Source: an uncultured Chryseobacterium sp. (GTDB lineage: Bacteria > Bacteroidota > Bacteroidia > Flavobacteriales > Weeksellaceae). Taken from it: a DNA stretch of 64,000 nt. Within the stretch, counting starts at the first letter, position 1; each line of letters begins with the position of its first letter. The translations under genes and the position numbers were made by a program. Of this stretch, positions 45,037 to 53,123 are shown piece by piece. The notes below the pieces were generated by a model, which was not told the DNA's origin, did no database searches, and saw only the letters and a list, made by a program, of their open reading frames with translations. The DNA is taken from positions 124,001 to 188,000 of the forward strand of contig CAJYLH010000034.1 of the NCBI GenBank assembly GCA_913775525.1, read 5' to 3'.

Positions 45037-45912
45037 TTAAAAACTACTTTTCAGGTTTTGAATATAATGCAGATGCTTCATCATTCCCTTTTCTATTTCC
45101 GATGGATAATCATATCCAAGATGTTCAGACAGGCTGGTTCCAAGAGTATGGACCAGGTCTGTCATGGCCCATAATGCGTTCCAGTTCTCTTCTGTGCTCT
45201 GGCCTGAAAATGTATTTTCCACTTTCTGCCATAAGTCGCTGGATAGGTACTTTTTAAACAGCCTTCCGTGTTTATTGGTGGTTACATTGTTCCATTGATG
45301 CCCGGATGCAATATACCATTCGATTAAAGGGATCAGGTATTCTGTGCGGATGATATTTTCGGACATATATTTTGCATAAAAAATATCCCCGCGATTCAGG
45401 CATTTGGCTACATAGGCCGTATCCCACCAAAAGTCTTTGATCAGCCGGTAAAATTCCTCTTCATCTGGTTTTGTGATCATGATCGACTGATAAGAAGGAA
45501 CCTTCATAGATCCGGTAATCCCATCTTTATCCACCAGCACTTTATATCCGATATCCCAGTCTTCCGGAAGAAATTCTGACCGTATTTCCTGATTAAATTC
45601 CTGAATTCCGTACAGTTTGAAATCTACTTTTACATGATCTGCATACAGCACCATCTTTATGGCATGGATGCCATCAAAAACATCATCGCTCTCTTCAATG
45701 ATACAGACCGGTTCACCAAAAATCATGATCCAGTCATTCTCAATTTCATACCTGTTTCTATCTGTCAGTATAAGTTCGATATCAAGATCGCTCAGGTCAT
45801 CTGTAGGTGCATAAGGATTGGCGAGGGAACTGGTAAGCAACACAGCCCGGATGTCCGGATTGGTTTCTGCCCATCTGATAATACCATTCAGTTTCTCTTC
45901 CCTTGCTTTCAT
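45037..45912 (-). CDS. Aminoglycoside 6-adenylyltransferase-like protein (ANT(6) family)
   Basis: A 291-residue nucleotidyltransferase. The catalytic signature is LLTSSLANPYAPTDDLSDLD (residues 25-44) with the metal-binding DLD, followed by the conserved VKVDFKLYGIQEF. The C-terminal helical part has FWWDTAYVAKCLNRGD and WYIASGHQWNNVTTNKHGRLFKKY, as in ANT(6)/AadS. Known members transfer AMP to streptomycin. It is embedded among ordinary chromosomal genes with no mobile element nearby, so it is probably intrinsic. Resistance is not proven by sequence. Confidence 0.85.
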   Translation of the reverse strand: MKAREEKLNGIIRWAETNPDIRAVLLTSSLANPYAPTDDLSDLDIELILTDRNRYEIENDWIMIFGEPVCIIEESDDVFDGIHAIKMVLYADHVKVDFKLYGIQEFNQEIRSEFLPEDWDIGYKVLVDKDGITGSMKVPSYQSIMITKPDEEEFYRLIKDFWWDTAYVAKCLNRGDIFYAKYMSENIIRTEYLIPLIEWYIASGHQWNNVTTNKHGRLFKKYLSSDLWQKVENTFSGQSTEENWNALWAMTDLVHTLGTSLSEHLGYDYPSEIEKGMMKHLHYIQNLKSSF

Positions 45913-45915
45913 ACA

Positions 45916-46317
45916 TCAATAGGATTCTGATATTTTCACGCGGTAAACATCTGAAGAGTTTCTTTTTACCGATTCCACATAGAACCCGCCTTCTTCAGGA
46001 ATGACTTCTCTAAGATCAAAGCTTTTACAATCTTTCGGAAGGCCTGAAAAAATAAGGGTAAACCAGAAATCCTTCATGAAAGGAACCGGCGTCCAGTAAG
46101 GAAACAACGTTATATTTTCCGTGTGAATGAGCTTACTCTGATGGTCAGACTGTAGATCAAAAAGGTAGGTAGACGGCCAGATCCTGATCAGGTTTCCTAA
46201 AGACGGAGAGGAAGGAAAACAGCAGTGCACAATTACCTGTTTTTCTTCTTCGGTTTTAGCCTGAAGGGATTCCAGCAGCTCTCTGGCAATGACGGGTTTG
46301 ATAAGGGTATCTGACAT
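45916..46317 (-). CDS. Unknown protein, 133 aa
   Basis: Not recognised. A soluble protein beginning MSDTLIKPVIARELLESLQ with a Cys-Cys pair (VIVHCCFPSSPS), then NLIRIWPSTYLFD and WTPVPFMKDFWFTLIF. No signal peptide or membrane helix. Its stop lies 3 bp before the ATG of the adenylyltransferase gene, so they are probably co-translated. The longer frame from 46389 would read through a 7-bp-period repeat and is rejected; the ATG at 46317 is the natural start. Confidence 0.7.
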   Translation of the reverse strand: MSDTLIKPVIARELLESLQAKTEEEKQVIVHCCFPSSPSLGNLIRIWPSTYLFDLQSDHQSKLIHTENITLFPYWTPVPFMKDFWFTLIFSGLPKDCKSFDLREVIPEEGGFYVESVKRNSSDVYRVKISESY

Positions 46318-46321
46318 TGAT

Positions 46322-46392
46322 GATGAATGATGAGCAATGGGTAATGGGTAATTGTTTAATGCTGTATTATTTATTTCCCCATTACCCACTGC
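46322..46392. repeat. Seven-base-period tandem repeat with inverted copy
   Basis: From 46322 the sequence falls in 7-bp units: GATGAAT, GATGAGC, AATGGGT, AATGGGT, AATTGTT. An inverted copy (CCCATTACCCACTGC, 46378-46392) pairs with 46334-46348 with one mismatch in 15. It lies between mqo and the unknown gene, starting 4 bp upstream of that gene's ATG. Confidence 0.65.
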
Positions 46393-46404
46393 TTATAAAT
46401 TAAA

Positions 46405-47910
46405 TTAATATTCCAGTTCCAGTTTTTCTTTCGTGTAGTCCCTCATTTTCAGGGTAAGTTCAGGATTGCCGGAAAGCTTTTGTCCATAAGAAGGAATCAT
46501 TTCCATCAGTTTTTCCTTCCATTCTCCGTTAAGTTTTTCCGGAAAACATCTTTCAAGAACGTTTAACATGGCATATACTGCAGTGGAAGCCCCGGGTGAT
46601 GCTCCAAGCAGGGAAGCGATCGTACCCGCTTTGTTGACCACGACCTCAGTCCCGAATTCCAGTTTACCCCCGTCTTTTTCATCTTTTTTGATGATCTGAA
46701 CCCTCTGGCCGGCTACTTTCAGTTCCCAGTCTTCCTCTTTGGCATCTTTAATAAACTCTCTGAGGTGCTGTATACGCTGTGCTTTATTCATCGCCACCTG
46801 CTGGATCAGGTATTTGGTGAGCGGAAGGTTATGCCACCAGGCGCCGAACAGGGATCTGATGTTTTTGGTATTTACACTTTCCGGAAGATCGAGATAGCTT
46901 CCTTCTTTCAGGAATTTGGTTGAAAAGCCTGCAAACGGCCCGAAAAGCAAGGCTTTTTTACCGTCAATAATCCTGAGATCCAGATGCGGTACAGACATTG
47001 GCGGCGCGTCCACAGTAGCCTGCGTATAGACCTTCGCCTGATGTTGCTCCACCAGTTCCTGGTTATGGGTAACCAGCCACTGCCCTGACACAGGAAAGCC
47101 GCCATATCCTTCGCTTTCTTTAATATCGGAACTGTCCAGCAGGGGCAATGCATAGCCTCCCGCTCCAATGAAAACGAAGTCTGCCACCACTTGCTGTTTG
47201 TGATTGTTAATCCTGTCCTTTATTTTCATTTCCCATTTTCCGTCTGCTCTGGGATCGATATCCTTGGCCTCATGATATAAAAATACCTCAACATTGGAAT
47301 CTTCCAGCAGGTGCCTTCCCATTTTCCTTGTCAGCGTCCCGAAATTCACATCGGTCCCCAGGTCCATTTTGGTTGCTGCCATAATTTCGGTGGCATTTCT
47401 CTTTCTCATGACCAGTGGAATCCATTCTTTCAGCTTGTCGTGGTCACTGGAAAACTGCATCCCCTGAAAAAGCGTTGAAAGGGTCATTTTGTCGTATCTT
47501 TTTTTCAGGTATTCAGCATCTTTTTCACCGAAGACCAGACTCATATGAGGGCAGGAATTGATAAAGTCCTTTGGGTTCTGAATGTATCCTTTACTGATCA
47601 GATAAGACCAGAACTGCTTGGAAATTTCAAATTGTTCCGCAATACTTTCAGCTTTGGAAATATCAATGGTTCCATCCGGTTTTTCCGGAGTATAATTGAG
47701 CTCACAAAATGCCGAATGCCCTGTTCCTGCGTTATTCCAGGCAGCGGTACTTTCCTTGGCAAATCTTCCGAGCCTTTCAAAAATCGCAATTTCCAGATTG
47801 GGATCAAATTCATGCAGTAAGGTGGCTAAAGTGGCACTCATGATGCCGCCCCCTACCAATACAACATCATATTTTGGTTTGGGTGTTCTGCCCGTAAGCG
47901 GTTGTGACAT
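46405..47910 (-). CDS. mqo: Malate:quinone oxidoreductase
   Basis: Membrane-bound FAD enzyme oxidising malate to oxaloacetate and passing electrons to quinone in the TCA cycle. The 501-residue protein begins with the FAD fold (VVLVGGGIMSATLATLLHEF, residues 16-35), then FERLGRFAKESTAAWNNAGTGHS. Further family parts are KMDLGTDVNFGTLTR, FIGAGGYALPLL, LLFGPFAGFSTKFLKEGS and LLGASPGASTAVYAM. Length and motifs are normal. It is followed by the 7-bp repeat and minus-strand small genes. Confidence 0.96.
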   Translation of the reverse strand: MSQPLTGRTPKPKYDVVLVGGGIMSATLATLLHEFDPNLEIAIFERLGRFAKESTAAWNNAGTGHSAFCELNYTPEKPDGTIDISKAESIAEQFEISKQFWSYLISKGYIQNPKDFINSCPHMSLVFGEKDAEYLKKRYDKMTLSTLFQGMQFSSDHDKLKEWIPLVMRKRNATEIMAATKMDLGTDVNFGTLTRKMGRHLLEDSNVEVFLYHEAKDIDPRADGKWEMKIKDRINNHKQQVVADFVFIGAGGYALPLLDSSDIKESEGYGGFPVSGQWLVTHNQELVEQHQAKVYTQATVDAPPMSVPHLDLRIIDGKKALLFGPFAGFSTKFLKEGSYLDLPESVNTKNIRSLFGAWWHNLPLTKYLIQQVAMNKAQRIQHLREFIKDAKEEDWELKVAGQRVQIIKKDEKDGGKLEFGTEVVVNKAGTIASLLGASPGASTAVYAMLNVLERCFPEKLNGEWKEKLMEMIPSYGQKLSGNPELTLKMRDYTKEKLELEY

Positions 47911-48057
47911 ATATCCTAAATTTTATATCAAATTTCGGGAAAAGTTCTTAAAACAGAAACTCCTTTAAGATTTTTAACATGACTTTTACGGACAGTACTG
48001 TATTGCCGGAGAATTTTATTCAACGGCTTTAATACAATTTGCTGTATGGATAATGGA

Positions 48058-49098
48058 TCAGTTAAGTTTAGCCGTCAGTTTCCTGAATTGTTTTTCTGCA
48101 TTCTTGCCTTCATACAGAATCCCGTAGATGGTATCAATGATCGGAAGCTTCAGGCCTTTCTGTTTGGCTGTTTTGTAGATGGAATCTGCGGCATAATACC
48201 CTTCTGCCACCATATTCATGGACTGGATTGCCGATTTTACGGTATACCCTTTACCGATCAGGTTTCCAAGGTTACGGTTCCTGGAAAACAGGGAATAAGC
48301 CGTTACCAGTAAATCTCCCAGGTACGCACTTTCATTCACATCCCGCGGGGCCTCATAAATAGCTTCCAGGAAGGTTTCCATTTCGCGGATGGCATTGGAG
48401 ACGAAAACTGCTGTAAAGTTATCCCCATATCCCAGGCCGCTGGCAATACCCGCGCCTATGGCAAAAATATTCTTCAGGATGGCACTGTATTCATTGCCGA
48501 GGATATCTTTGCTGGAATGGACCTTGATAAAATCTGAATTGAAGATGCCTTCCAGTTTTTCTGAAACTTCTTCTTCCACAGTTGCTATGGTCAGGTAAGA
48601 TAACCTTTCCATCGCTACTTCTTCAGCATGACACGGACCGGCAATAACGGCCTGGTTCCTGAACCCGATTTTGAATTCATCTTTCAGATAATGCGCTACC
48701 ACATCATTAACTTTAGGAATAATCCCTTTGATGGCCGAAACGAAAACTTTTTCCGTACACTCCACATTCATTTTATCAAGCGTATCAGACAAGTAAATGG
48801 ATGGTGTAGCGAGCACCACTACTTCACAGGATGACACCAGCTCATTGACATCAGTAGTCAGTTTCAGGTGTTTCAGGTTGAAATTAACGGCTGTAAGGTA
48901 GGTAGGATTATGTCCGCGGAGTTCAATGGCTCCTTTTACAAATTCATTTCTCACGCACCAGTGCACTACCCTGCAGTTCTCAACCAGCATTTTGACGATT
49001 GCGGTTGCAAAACTTCCGCTTCCTATCACTCCTACAGCAATATCCTTTTTATTTTTTTTCGGATTTGAAGATTCTGAATCGGTTTTCTTTTTAGCCAT
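48058..49098 (-). CDS. gpsA: NAD(P)H-dependent glycerol-3-phosphate dehydrogenase
   Basis: Reduces dihydroxyacetone phosphate to sn-glycerol 3-phosphate for phospholipid synthesis. The 346-residue protein has the Rossmann motif IGSGSFATAIVKML (residues 25-38), the LATPSIYLSD segment and VSAIKGI with the catalytic Lys, followed by AGPCHAEEVAM and GNEYSAILKNIFAIGAG. A basic 20-residue N-terminal tail (KKKTDSESSNPKKNKKD) precedes the fold and is unusual for E. coli GpsA. TATATTTG at 49123-49116 (minus strand) is a -7 candidate 18 bp upstream. Confidence 0.95.
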   Translation of the reverse strand: MAKKKTDSESSNPKKNKKDIAVGVIGSGSFATAIVKMLVENCRVVHWCVRNEFVKGAIELRGHNPTYLTAVNFNLKHLKLTTDVNELVSSCEVVVLATPSIYLSDTLDKMNVECTEKVFVSAIKGIIPKVNDVVAHYLKDEFKIGFRNQAVIAGPCHAEEVAMERLSYLTIATVEEEVSEKLEGIFNSDFIKVHSSKDILGNEYSAILKNIFAIGAGIASGLGYGDNFTAVFVSNAIREMETFLEAIYEAPRDVNESAYLGDLLVTAYSLFSRNRNLGNLIGKGYTVKSAIQSMNMVAEGYYAADSIYKTAKQKGLKLPIIDTIYGILYEGKNAEKQFRKLTAKLN

Positions 49099-49276
49099 AA
49101 TTGAAATGTGAACTGCAAATATATTAAAACAAAGACGTAACCGCCGCCCGAAGATGATGATAAAAGTTATTTTTCGCCAAAAATAATATGGCAGCGCAAT
49201 TAAATATCAACTTAGCCGTTAAACAGATATAAATATTAAAATTTAATAAAATAATATGCAATCCTGTTATTTTAAT

Positions 49277-49284
49277 TAAATTTG
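49277..49284 (+). promoter_or_regulatory. -7 element for the M23 peptidase gene
   Basis: TAAATTTG, 36 bp before the ATG at 49321. No -33 TTG at the expected distance. Confidence 0.4.
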
Positions 49285-49320
49285 CAGCTTCAAAACTGCT
49301 TATATACTTAAGAGAAGAAA

Positions 49321-50307
49321 ATGAAGAGATTTCTCAATGACAGAAAGAACATACATGTTCTTATCGGTGTGCTTTTATTCATTGTTTTTGTACAGGGCAT
49401 TCTTATTGCCAGATTATTTTCCGAAAAGGATGACAAAAATTATCAGGTGAACCTGGTAAAAATCAATACAGAAAAAGACAGCGTCGATTACCTGAAAATG
49501 AAAACCGACCTTAGCCTGGTAGACCGCACGGTAGCTCAGCTGAATTCATTCCTGAAATCCAAGAATATCCCCAGTGAAAACCTGATGGTCCTTAATCAAG
49601 ACAGCATTTCCAATTCCGTATACCTCGCCAGGCAATCCAACCGGTACAGCCAGTACCTGATGGATCTCCAGCAAAAGCTGATGCAGGTACCGCTGGGAAT
49701 GCCTGCGGACGGCTACATATCATCTAATTTCGGCATCAGGAAAAATCCCATCCCGTTTAAAACCGTATATGCTTCTGTAAAACCAGTTGCTGTTCCGGCA
49801 GCTAAGCCTGCCACAGCAGAGGTAAAGGCTGAACCGGTGGAAAAAATCGTAGAGCTGACGGACAGTTACGGGAACAAAAGAGAAGTAAAGGTGATGGTCA
49901 CTCCTAAGGCATCGAATACTGCCGCACCGGTTGCGAATGCTCCAGCTTCTAAAGCTCCTGCCGAGCGGGACCATGCGCCTGCAGAAGAAGACCAGATGCA
50001 GTTCCATAAGGGTCTTGACATTGCCGTTGCTTACGGCTCCGCTGTAAAAGCAGCTGCCGCCGGCACGGTTATTTTCTCCGGGCAGAAAGGAGGCTACGGA
50101 AACTGTATAATTGTTTCCCACGGCAACGGACTGGCCACTCTGTACGGCCACCTGTCGGAACTGATCGCGAAAACCAATGATAAAGTGAAAGTGGGTGATG
50201 TGATTGCCAAGTCAGGCAATTCGGGCCGGTCTACAGGGCCGCACCTGCATTATGAAGTCCATAAAAACAATACTCCCGTGAACCCGCGGCTGTTTATGAG
50301 CTTATAA
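49321..50307 (+). CDS. M23-family metallopeptidase with an Ala/Pro-rich insertion
   Basis: A 328-residue inner-membrane-anchored peptidase (one helix, about residues 11-31) that should cut peptidoglycan cross-links. Metal ligands are His229 and Asp233 (FHKGLDIA) and His310 in PHLHYE, with His277 (LYGHL) and His308 in the active site, so it looks catalytically intact. The conserved start of the M23 fold (SSNFGIRKNPIPFK, residues 134-147) is separated from FHKGLD by about 78 residues rich in Ala, Pro, Lys and Glu (148-225), where most relatives have under 15. It is single and ends in a bidirectional terminator. Confidence 0.93.
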   Translation: MKRFLNDRKNIHVLIGVLLFIVFVQGILIARLFSEKDDKNYQVNLVKINTEKDSVDYLKMKTDLSLVDRTVAQLNSFLKSKNIPSENLMVLNQDSISNSVYLARQSNRYSQYLMDLQQKLMQVPLGMPADGYISSNFGIRKNPIPFKTVYASVKPVAVPAAKPATAEVKAEPVEKIVELTDSYGNKREVKVMVTPKASNTAAPVANAPASKAPAERDHAPAEEDQMQFHKGLDIAVAYGSAVKAAAAGTVIFSGQKGGYGNCIIVSHGNGLATLYGHLSELIAKTNDKVKVGDVIAKSGNSGRSTGPHLHYEVHKNNTPVNPRLFMSL

Positions 50308-50345
50308 AATTTCGGCGGCTGTCTTTGACAGCCGCCGAAATTTTT
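50306..50345. terminator. Bidirectional terminator
   Basis: A perfect 18-bp stem (50306-50323 with 50327-50344, core CGGCGGCTGTC) has a TTT loop and A/T runs on both sides. It lies between the M23 gene and the convergent NAD(P)-binding gene. Confidence 0.88.
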
Positions 50346-50365
50346 CTTTTTATTTCAACATCAAT

Positions 50366-51016
50366 TTAATATGCTGCCGTAAACCGCTCCCGGATATGGT
50401 TGTTCTGTTCCAGTTCATCTGCCAGTACTACCGCCACATCTTCCACAGAAAGCACGCTCCTTCCGTTTTCGTCAAAAACCGGGTTTTCCAGGGCTGTCCT
50501 GTATTTTCCGGTTCTTACCCCTGCCGTTCCCGGATGCATTTCAATAGCCGGGCTGAAAAACGTCCAGTCCAATGTCGTATTTTCTTTAATTTTGTTCAGG
50601 TAATCCCTGGCTGCCTGTGCTCCGGGCTTGATATCCTGCGGGAAATCAGGGCCTTCTACCAATTGTTTTCCGTCGATATACAGGCTTCCTGCGCCACCTA
50701 CCGTGATGAATCTTTTAATCCCTGCTTGCTCCACAGCTTTTTCAATGTTAACGGAACCGTTCAGGAAGTCATCATACAGATTCGGGTTCGTCCATCCTGC
50801 ATTGAATGTATTGATTACAGCATCGTTCCCTTTCAGGGCTTCAGCCAGTGCTTCCACGTTATTGACATCGATACTTTTGGCCGTTACATGCTCGTGCTGC
50901 TGAACTTTTGAAGTATCCCTGGCCAGGGCTTCCACTTCATATCCTCTTTCAGATAATTCCTTAACGACATGGGTTCCAACAAATCCTGTGGCCCCGATTA
51001 CTGCTACTTTTTTCAT
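50366..51016 (-). CDS. NAD(P)H-binding protein, atypical SDR (YwnB-like)
   Basis: A 216-residue Rossmann protein with the cofactor motif VIGATGFVGTHVVKEL (residues 5-20), NTFNAGWTNPNLYDDF and VGGAGSLYIDGKQLV. It fits the small NAD(P)H-binding/YwnB-type atypical SDR group. The reaction is unknown; relatives act as oxidoreductases or redox sensors. The Rrf2 regulator gene lies 57 bp upstream on the same strand, and a TGTAA-N9-TTACA site at 51038-51056 sits just before the ATG, so the regulator probably controls it. Confidence 0.87.
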   Translation of the reverse strand: MKKVAVIGATGFVGTHVVKELSERGYEVEALARDTSKVQQHEHVTAKSIDVNNVEALAEALKGNDAVINTFNAGWTNPNLYDDFLNGSVNIEKAVEQAGIKRFITVGGAGSLYIDGKQLVEGPDFPQDIKPGAQAARDYLNKIKENTTLDWTFFSPAIEMHPGTAGVRTGKYRTALENPVFDENGRSVLSVEDVAVVLADELEQNNHIRERFTAAY

Positions 51017-51037
51017 AATGATTTATTTTAAATTAAT

Positions 51038-51056
51038 TGTAATACATTTTGTTACA
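51038..51056. promoter_or_regulatory. Rrf2 operator candidate 2, TGTAA-N9-TTACA
   Basis: TGTAA (51038-51042) and TTACA (51052-51056) are inverted with a 9-bp spacer, 22 bp upstream of the YwnB-like ATG at 51016. It matches the site in front of the Rrf2 gene in both arms and spacing. Confidence 0.65.
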
Positions 51057-51073
51057 TTTATTGATAAATTTTT

Positions 51074-51484
51074 TTATTTAAACTGATCTGTAAACGCCTG
51101 CAATGTTTTATTACCCAAAAATTCTGCAACGAGCTTGTCCGTCTCGGTGAACAGATCATTCAGATGGCTGTTAATGTCCTTTCCTACAGGACATACAGGA
51201 TTAGGATTCAGGTTTTTCTTTCCCAGTACTTCGGTATTCTTTACTGCTGCATAGATCTCAGAAATCGTAATGTCTCCTGCATTTCTGGCCAAACGGCTCC
51301 CGCCTTCTTTTCCCTGGCGGCTGATGATCAGGCCGGCTTCTCTGAGAACGCTTAATTCCTTACGCACGATAACGGGATTGATGTTAATGCTTCCCGCAAT
51401 CCACTCGGAGGTCAGCCAGTCGTGAGGACTGCCTGCGAGTAAAGTCATAATATGTATTGCGGTTGCAAATCTGGTATTATTCAT
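51074..51484 (-). CDS. Rrf2-family transcriptional regulator
   Basis: A 136-residue winged-helix regulator. The HTH is LTSEWIAGSININPVIVRKE with the wing LIISRQGKEGGSRLARNAGDIT. Only one Cys is seen in the cluster loop (NPVCPVGKD), against three in IscR/NsrR, so it probably does not hold an iron-sulfur cluster and resembles the YwnA/CymR side of the family. ATG at 51484 (MNNTRFATA) is supported by the promoter 12 bp upstream. It precedes the YwnB-like gene, and both have the same operator. Confidence 0.9.
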   Translation of the reverse strand: MNNTRFATAIHIMTLLAGSPHDWLTSEWIAGSININPVIVRKELSVLREAGLIISRQGKEGGSRLARNAGDITISEIYAAVKNTEVLGKKNLNPNPVCPVGKDINSHLNDLFTETDKLVAEFLGNKTLQAFTDQFK

Positions 51485-51496
51485 ATCAATGCTCTG

Positions 51497-51526
51497 CAAA
51501 GATATACAATTTTTTAAATGTAACAA
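51497..51526 (-). promoter_or_regulatory. Promoter of the Rrf2 gene (-33/-7)
   Basis: On the minus strand TTG (51526-51524), 19 bp and TATCTTTG (51504-51497) match the consensus exactly. The -7 element is 12 bp before the ATG at 51484, so the leader is very short. The -33 lies inside the operator at 51516-51540. Confidence 0.75.
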
Positions 51527-51540
51527 ATTTATTTACATTT
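51516..51540. promoter_or_regulatory. Rrf2 operator candidate 1, AAATGTAA-N9-TTACATTT
   Basis: Perfect 8-bp arms AAATGTAA (51516-51523) and TTACATTT (51533-51540) with a 9-bp spacer. It overlaps the -33 element of the Rrf2 promoter, so binding should block transcription. Confidence 0.75.
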
Positions 51541-51570
51541 AAATTTATTTTTGTTTCACCCGATTTTTTA

Positions 51571-53037
51571 CTATCGGGTTTCGATCTGTATGATCTTCTT
51601 TCCTGATGCGCCAAGATACCGGTTGATCAGAGTTTCATAGATGATATGCCCATGATCAGCATTGGTAAAAATAATCAGCCCCTGCCTGGTTTTCGGCAAG
51701 AGGAAAACAAGTGTATTCACCCCCTGATCGGAACCTCCGTGTGAAAGAGCAATCCCATTATCCCCCAAATCATATATTTCAAAGCCAAGCCCGAAGTATT
51801 TATCCTGTTTTGTTTTTACCTGCCGGGTCGTCATTTCCCTGAAAATCCCGGGTGAAAGCAATTCATTATTCATAACGGCCGTTAAGAATTTACTATAATC
51901 TCCTACGGAAGTCATCAGGTCATCGGCCGCATTGGGGATTGTGTTTTTTACCGTTGCGTAAGGCGTCAGGCTTTTATCATAGCCTGTCACCGTTCTTCCT
52001 GAATTGTTCTGCTCATTCCAGATATAACTGGTGTCATGCATATCAAGCGGCCGGAAAATGAGTTCTTGAGCTAACTGTTCCAGGTTCTTATGGAATTTGT
52101 TTTCCAAAGCTCTCCGCAGATATTCAAAACCTTCTCCGGAATATTGGTACCAGGTTCCGGGATCGAATCCGAAACTGAGTTTTTTATCCTTAGTTTGCCA
52201 TCTCCAGTTCGGGAAACCGGTCTGGTGGCTCAGAATCAAACGCGTGGTCAGCAGCTTATGCCGCGGATCACGGGCAATATCCGGATCTGTCCAATAGTGA
52301 TCAAGCGGCTCATCAAGCTTCCATTTCCCGAGGCTTACCAATCGTAATGCAATCATGGCTGTTACCGGTTTGGTTAAAGAGGCTACGTTAAACAGACTGT
52401 TAACGGATGCCGTTGTTTTGCCGTCAAAGGTTCCCGTAACCCGTATCTGGGTCAGTTTTCCGTTTTCAATGATCCCCAATCCCAATGTTGGGATATGGTT
52501 GTCTTTCAGCAATTGTTCCAGATTATCCGTAACCTCCGACTTACCGGGTTCGTGATGGTTATAGCTGAGAATATCGCTGATGGTCCACTGGTCTTCCTTT
52601 TTGATCCAGACGGTAGTAAATTTTGCCTGGCCGCCCAGTACATCTTCTTTGTTTTTTTCCCGGATATAGAACTGATGCTCCCCGGATTGTATAGCACCAT
52701 ACAGGTTTCCGTTGCTGTATAAAGGAAAGACTTCAATGCTGTTTTCTATTCTTTTACGGATAGGCTTCTGATCCGGATTGGAGCATATATTCTGCTTCAT
52801 CCTTTCCAGAAACAGCTTTTTATCCTGAAAACCTCCGTTATCATGGTAAAACCTGAGATTATCAGCAACAGATTGCTCCAGATAAGCTACATCACAGTTG
52901 TTAAAACCACGTTCAAAAAAGAGGCTATCCTGTTTTTTAAGTTCTGTAAACAACGGTGAATTTTTATCGATCTGGGCCTTCATATTGCCAGTAAGAAGGA
53001 AGGTGATGACAGTGATGAGCAAGGCAAATGTTCGCAT
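51571..53037 (-). CDS. Exported serine hydrolase: DUF4440-like plus beta-lactamase/esterase domain
   Basis: A 488-residue fusion with a signal peptide (residues 1-21). Residues about 30-165 are NTF2/DUF4440-like (FNNCDVAYLEQSVADNLRFY, then QWTISDILSYNHHEPG). Residues about 170-485 are a class C beta-lactamase-fold domain with the SxxK nucleophile in NVASLTKPVTAM, the tyrosine motif in WYQYSGEGFEYL and the HxG motif in LSHGGSDQG. Such proteins are usually esterases or D-amino-acid peptidases, not antibiotic-resistance enzymes. It stands alone. Confidence 0.88.
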   Translation of the reverse strand: MRTFALLITVITFLLTGNMKAQIDKNSPLFTELKKQDSLFFERGFNNCDVAYLEQSVADNLRFYHDNGGFQDKKLFLERMKQNICSNPDQKPIRKRIENSIEVFPLYSNGNLYGAIQSGEHQFYIREKNKEDVLGGQAKFTTVWIKKEDQWTISDILSYNHHEPGKSEVTDNLEQLLKDNHIPTLGLGIIENGKLTQIRVTGTFDGKTTASVNSLFNVASLTKPVTAMIALRLVSLGKWKLDEPLDHYWTDPDIARDPRHKLLTTRLILSHQTGFPNWRWQTKDKKLSFGFDPGTWYQYSGEGFEYLRRALENKFHKNLEQLAQELIFRPLDMHDTSYIWNEQNNSGRTVTGYDKSLTPYATVKNTIPNAADDLMTSVGDYSKFLTAVMNNELLSPGIFREMTTRQVKTKQDKYFGLGFEIYDLGDNGIALSHGGSDQGVNTLVFLLPKTRQGLIIFTNADHGHIIYETLINRYLGASGKKIIQIETR

Positions 53038-53123
53038 TCTATTATTTTCGACAAAGGTTCAGAAATAATCCGATGCCAACTCAAAAACAGACCTGACAAA
53101 AACCCGACAATTGCCTGACAGTA

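Noticed and set aside
46318..46389. N-terminal extension of the unknown 133-residue protein
   Set aside because: The extension would translate the 7-bp-period repeat; the ATG at 46317 gives a normal start.
46322..46392. Possible CRISPR-like repeats
   Set aside because: The units are 7 bp with no spacers and no cas gene in the window.
50396..50911. A 171-codon plus-strand ORF over the YwnB-like gene
   Set aside because: The minus strand encodes a clear Rossmann protein; the plus frame has no recognisable composition or domain.
51571..53037. Antibiotic-resistance beta-lactamase
   Set aside because: It has the class C fold motifs but an HGG-type third motif and an extra N-terminal domain, as in esterase/peptidase relatives.
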